Below are positions 31,953-34,343 of a stretch of 34,343 bases of DNA, piece by piece. The stretch covers positions 1 to 34,343 of IMG/VR virus record IMGVR_UViG_3300042691_025331; one strand, 5' to 3'. A model generated the notes under the pieces. The model did not search any database. It worked only from the letters and a program-made list of their open reading frames with translations, and was not told where the DNA came from. Origin of the DNA: a virus. Within the stretch, counting starts at the first letter, position 1, and each line of letters begins with the position of its first letter. Made by a program: the position numbers and the translations under genes.

Positions 31953-32699
31953 TTAGTATCCTCTGAAATTGATTGGTCTTGTCGAGCCCTGTTGCCGCAG
32001 GGTCTGGTCAAGGGCGGCGTCTACCGCTTTCGCGTAGTCCGCTTCCGCCGACTGGGCCGCTTCGAGTTCGTTCGTAGAGCGGCGGTAGTCAGCGTGGACG
32101 CCATGGATGACGGCGTTGGCAAAGAGTTTCGGGATGACGACCCGTTGCCACGAAGCAACCGTAGGAACAGAGCCAGTGCCTGAAGGATTTTCTCCCGTGT
32201 ACTCATAGAAGTCGCCCTGCACGGGGTAGCCGTTGACAGGGATGAGGGAGCCGCTTTCGGACCCCGAATCGTAGTAAACCTGAGCCCCCTTGCGGTAGGA
32301 CTGATTGGTGTTCCAAGCGTCGCCGAACAGGCGGGGGGACTCCTTGCGGGTCTCTACCCAGACGTTCTCCTCCCGGCGGCTACGGAGGTTGATTACCCCG
32401 TCGATGAGTTCAAAGTCACGCTGGGTGGCACTGTAAGCCAGAGGGTCCTTGTCCCAGATGGTGATGACCTGACCGAGGGAAGCCGCGATGGGGACGGTGC
32501 GGCGTTCGCCGACCAGAACCACCGGGCACGAAGTCAGGACCTTAAGGTCGGTCCACTCGTTCATCTCCCAGACGGAGCGAAGCCGCATGGAGGCGAAGTC
32601 CCTGACCATGGAGAAGCGTTCGGGCGTGGTCAGGCCCCTGTCCAGTCCTGCGAGTTGCAGGGCCGTGTGGAGAATTTCGCTGAAGTAGACGCTTCTCAC
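31953..32699 (-). CDS. Putative head-tail adaptor (248 aa)
   Basis: The GTG start at 32699 overlaps the previous stop (GTGA). The N-terminal half has helices (FSEILHTALQLAGL, ERFSMVRDFASMRLRSVWEM) and then strands (QVITIWDKDPLAYSATQRD). A middle insert (YRKGAQVYYDSGSESGSLIP to YEYTGEN) has a carbohydrate-binding-like feel and is probably a surface domain. The C-terminal part is one long helix (IPKLFANAVIHGVHADYRRS) that continues ELEAAQSAEADYAKAVDAAL and ends in RPINFRGY. This helical-beta-helical layout, and the position between the capsid and tail genes, fit the adaptors that join portal and tail in podoviruses. I cannot confirm the family. Confidence 0.45.
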   Translation of the reverse strand: MRSVYFSEILHTALQLAGLDRGLTTPERFSMVRDFASMRLRSVWEMNEWTDLKVLTSCPVVLVGERRTVPIAASLGQVITIWDKDPLAYSATQRDFELIDGVINLRSRREENVWVETRKESPRLFGDAWNTNQSYRKGAQVYYDSGSESGSLIPVNGYPVQGDFYEYTGENPSGTGSVPTVASWQRVVIPKLFANAVIHGVHADYRRSTNELEAAQSAEADYAKAVDAALDQTLRQQGSTRPINFRGY

Positions 32700-32926
32700 T
32701 GTGCTGGCTTGAGGTTGTTACCTTTCGCTTCCGGGCGTCTCTGGTAGTTGGTTGCACCTAGGGTCATGGTGCCGTCAAGGCTGACGGTCGACCTAGTATC
32801 CCTGCCAGCGGCCTTGAGTGCCGCCTTCGCGGCGTAAAATGCCGAAGCATCCCTGAAGGTCTGCACGGGAACCGGGTCTTGGATTTGACCCGCTGGCTTG
32901 GATGCCTTCTTGGGAGGCGTGTTCAT
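32696..32926 (-). CDS. Small basic virion-region protein (76 aa)
   Basis: The longer frame starting at 33016 would overlap the previous gene. The ATG at 32926 overlaps its stop by one base (TAATG) and is preferred. The protein begins with a basic, proline-rich segment (MNTPPKKASKPAG), has one alanine-rich helix (DASAFYAAKAALKAAGRD), then a polar stretch with repeated basic residues (NYQRRPEAKGNNLKPAQ). No family is recognised. Its position after the capsid gene suggests a minor head protein. The TGA overlaps the GTG start of the adaptor-like gene. Confidence 0.55.
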   Translation of the reverse strand: MNTPPKKASKPAGQIQDPVPVQTFRDASAFYAAKAALKAAGRDTRSTVSLDGTMTLGATNYQRRPEAKGNNLKPAQ

Positions 32927-33297
32927 TAGGAAAGTAGACGGCCGTGGGCATCTACGAGGCCCTTGGTGCCGTTGACCAGCAAGGTGAGGTTCTCCGCTTT
33001 GGAGTTCACCTTGCACTCGGGGTTATCACGAAGGAACTCCTTCATGAACCCATCGTCACGCCAGCAGGCGTACCCCAGTCTCATCCCCCAGTAGTGGTAG
33101 GATTCCTCAGGGATACGGGCTGACATTTGACCAAGACCTTCAACGTGACGGTGTTGAAGTTGGTTGAATTGGGCCATGGCCTTTTTAGTGGCCGCGGCCT
33201 GAGCCTTACGGAGGGCCCACCCCCGACGGAACTCGGCTACCATGTCTGGTATGAGTTCGTCGGGGATGGATTCGTGGATGGATTCTAGACCAGCCAC
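32926..33297 (-). CDS. Unknown protein following the capsid gene (123 aa)
   Basis: Start GTG at 33297 lies 12 bases after the capsid stop, with a GGGA sequence close by as a weak ribosome binding site. The N-terminal ~60 residues are helical (IPDELIPDMVAEFRRGWALR, then AQAAATKKAMAQFNQLQHRH). The rest holds a YHYWGMRLGYACWRDDGFMK segment and a short beta C-terminus (NLTLLVNGTKGLVDAHGRL). No catalytic motif is visible and no family is recognised. Genes just after the capsid in such units often encode head-completion or decoration proteins, but that is inference. Confidence 0.55.
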   Translation of the reverse strand: MAGLESIHESIPDELIPDMVAEFRRGWALRKAQAAATKKAMAQFNQLQHRHVEGLGQMSARIPEESYHYWGMRLGYACWRDDGFMKEFLRDNPECKVNSKAENLTLLVNGTKGLVDAHGRLLS

Positions 33298-33309
33298 TCC
33301 CGTGCCCGA

Positions 33310-34343
33310 TTAGGCGTTGTTCGCCTTGTAGTCGAACATCCCGAAGGTCAGGGGGCTGTGGACGAGCAGAGCCGCCATGGCCTCCATCATGCGACGAGGA
33401 CCGCCGCCGTTTTCGGTGAGTTCGCGGACCTGAGCGATGTTACCGCCGTAGCGGACTTCGAGCATGTCCCAAGGGATGATGAAGCCCTTGCACTTGGCGT
33501 TGTCGAGGTGCAGGTTCGCACGATACTTCGCCAGAGCGGCGGCGGCGTTGCGGTCTGCGGTCGAGGACGACGCGGCGGTGATGGTGAGGTTATCAGCCGT
33601 CAGGGCGTTGTTGGCGGCGGCGAGAATCGCGGCCTTCTTGGCGTCGAGGTTAGCGGCGGACACCGTGATGGTGCCGGTCGTGTTGCCGTCGGACGTGAGG
33701 GCCTTGACTCGGTTGGCCTCGGTGGTTTCGCGGCCGTCGTACAACTTGAACGAGGAGACGCCGGCGGCGACGGTCTCGACGATGGTGTACGGGTTCACGC
33801 CAGCGTGGAGGAACTGGGTCGGGATGAGGGCCAACTTACCGAAGTCGCCCTCGAAGTAGTCGACGGAGGCCGAGATGGTGTCCGAGTTCGCGTCGCGGGT
33901 CGAGCGGATGCCCGAGGGGTTGGCACCACCGGCGGCGGCAGGGGCACGGGTCGTGTAGACGAGTTCCGTGAACTGACGCTTGAGTTTGGTACCGACCACC
34001 GCTTCGTGGTTCTTGAACTGACCGGTCTGCTCGTAGACCGAGGTCATGACGTCCTGAACGGTGTTCTCGTTCAGGTTGCTGACATCGGTGCCCGTGCCGA
34101 CGATGGACGACTCAGGGGTGACGAAGTTCGCGTCGATTTCGCGGATGGACTGGTTCTGGACGCCGTACTTGTCGGCGTTCGTGGTCGCGGTGGCCTTGTC
34201 CTTCTTAATCCAAGAGGTAAGGCAACGGGTGCGATACGGGGTCACGCCGTCGTCGATGGCGGGCATGATGTCCGAGGTGAAGGTGATTTCCATCGAACGC
34301 TTGAGGTCGATGGTGGCCTTCGCCAACTGGCGGCTCAGTTCGT
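33310..34343 (-). CDS. Major capsid protein, SU10/DUF5309-like (5' end beyond the window)
   Basis: The frame runs into the right edge; a TTG at 34326 could serve as a start, but the frame continues upstream (ELSRQLAKATIDL), so the gene is most likely cut. About 340 residues are visible. The N-terminal part is polar with a SMEITFTSDIM-like strand. A middle part, VDYFEGDFGKLALIPTQFLH, resembles the strand seen before the P-domain in DUF5309-like capsid proteins of HK97 fold. A Ser/Thr/Ala-rich stretch (VKALTSDGNTTGTITVSAAN and on) could be an inserted surface domain. The end reads IIPWDMLEVRYGGNIAQVRE and then LLVHSPLTFGMFDY, like the C-terminal strand region of this family. As the highest-copy virion protein it forms the icosahedral shell. 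Portal, terminase and scaffold are presumably upstream. Confidence 0.6.
   Translation of the reverse strand, partial: ELSRQLAKATIDLKRSMEITFTSDIMPAIDDGVTPYRTRCLTSWIKKDKATATTNADKYGVQNQSIREIDANFVTPESSIVGTGTDVSNLNENTVQDVMTSVYEQTGQFKNHEAVVGTKLKRQFTELVYTTRAPAAAGGANPSGIRSTRDANSDTISASVDYFEGDFGKLALIPTQFLHAGVNPYTIVETVAAGVSSFKLYDGRETTEANRVKALTSDGNTTGTITVSAANLDAKKAAILAAANNALTADNLTITAASSSTADRNAAAALAKYRANLHLDNAKCKGFIIPWDMLEVRYGGNIAQVRELTENGGGPRRMMEAMAALLVHSPLTFGMFDYKANNA

Noticed and set aside
34312-34326. TTG at 34326 as the true start of the capsid gene
   Set aside because: The frame is open to the window edge and TTG is a rare start with no ribosome binding site visible, so the gene is treated as cut.

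Overview
The window is part of the genome of a tailed phage, most likely short-tailed (podovirus-like). It has two convergent transcription units. A short rightward unit (about 1-3690) carries small DNA-metabolism genes and ends in three tRNA genes. A long leftward unit (34343 down to 3772) carries virion and lysis genes. They meet at about 3690-3770, where two hairpins lie. The host is probably a Gram-negative (diderm) bacterium, because the last late gene encodes a lipoprotein that looks like a membrane-spanning spanin. Many genes lack a clear Shine-Dalgarno (SD) sequence, which suggests a host that relies little on SD initiation. The host cannot be named from this sequence.

Rightward unit: two small unknown proteins, a DnaC-type AAA+ ATPase with an N-terminal zinc ribbon (putative helicase loader), a coiled-coil protein, an unknown protein, a 60-residue ribbon-helix-helix (RHH) protein, an ERF-type single-strand annealing protein with an ExoX-like C-terminal domain, a second RHH-like protein, then tRNA-Arg(UCU), tRNA-Pro(UGG) and tRNA-Ala(UGC).

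Leftward unit, in transcription order from the right edge: a partial major capsid protein, two small unknowns, a putative head-tail adaptor, a small beta-rich protein, a repeat-rich tail fibre, a second tail protein, and a putative tail nozzle. Six putative internal or ejection proteins follow. Next is a single 5676-codon gene (5105-22135) filling half the window, then a LydA-like holin, a two-TM protein and a candidate unimolecular spanin. No portal, terminase, polymerase or recognisable endolysin is visible. Portal and terminase are presumably just beyond the right edge.

The giant protein is the main point of interest. It carries motifs of the phage 'polyvalent protein' class: an HEILSH metallopeptidase-like site, an LHEVQHAIQ domain, and a three-part module (GVxxxE / EELQSD / K-Y-A-x-G) spread over more than 900 residues. 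Two neighbouring tracts, one inside the giant gene (about 16.9-18.3 kb) and one over the preceding ejection genes (about 23.4-26.5 kb), are visibly poorer in GC than their surroundings, which suggests mosaic acquisition. Almost every late gene junction is a stop-start overlap or a gap of a few bases, suggesting coupled translation.
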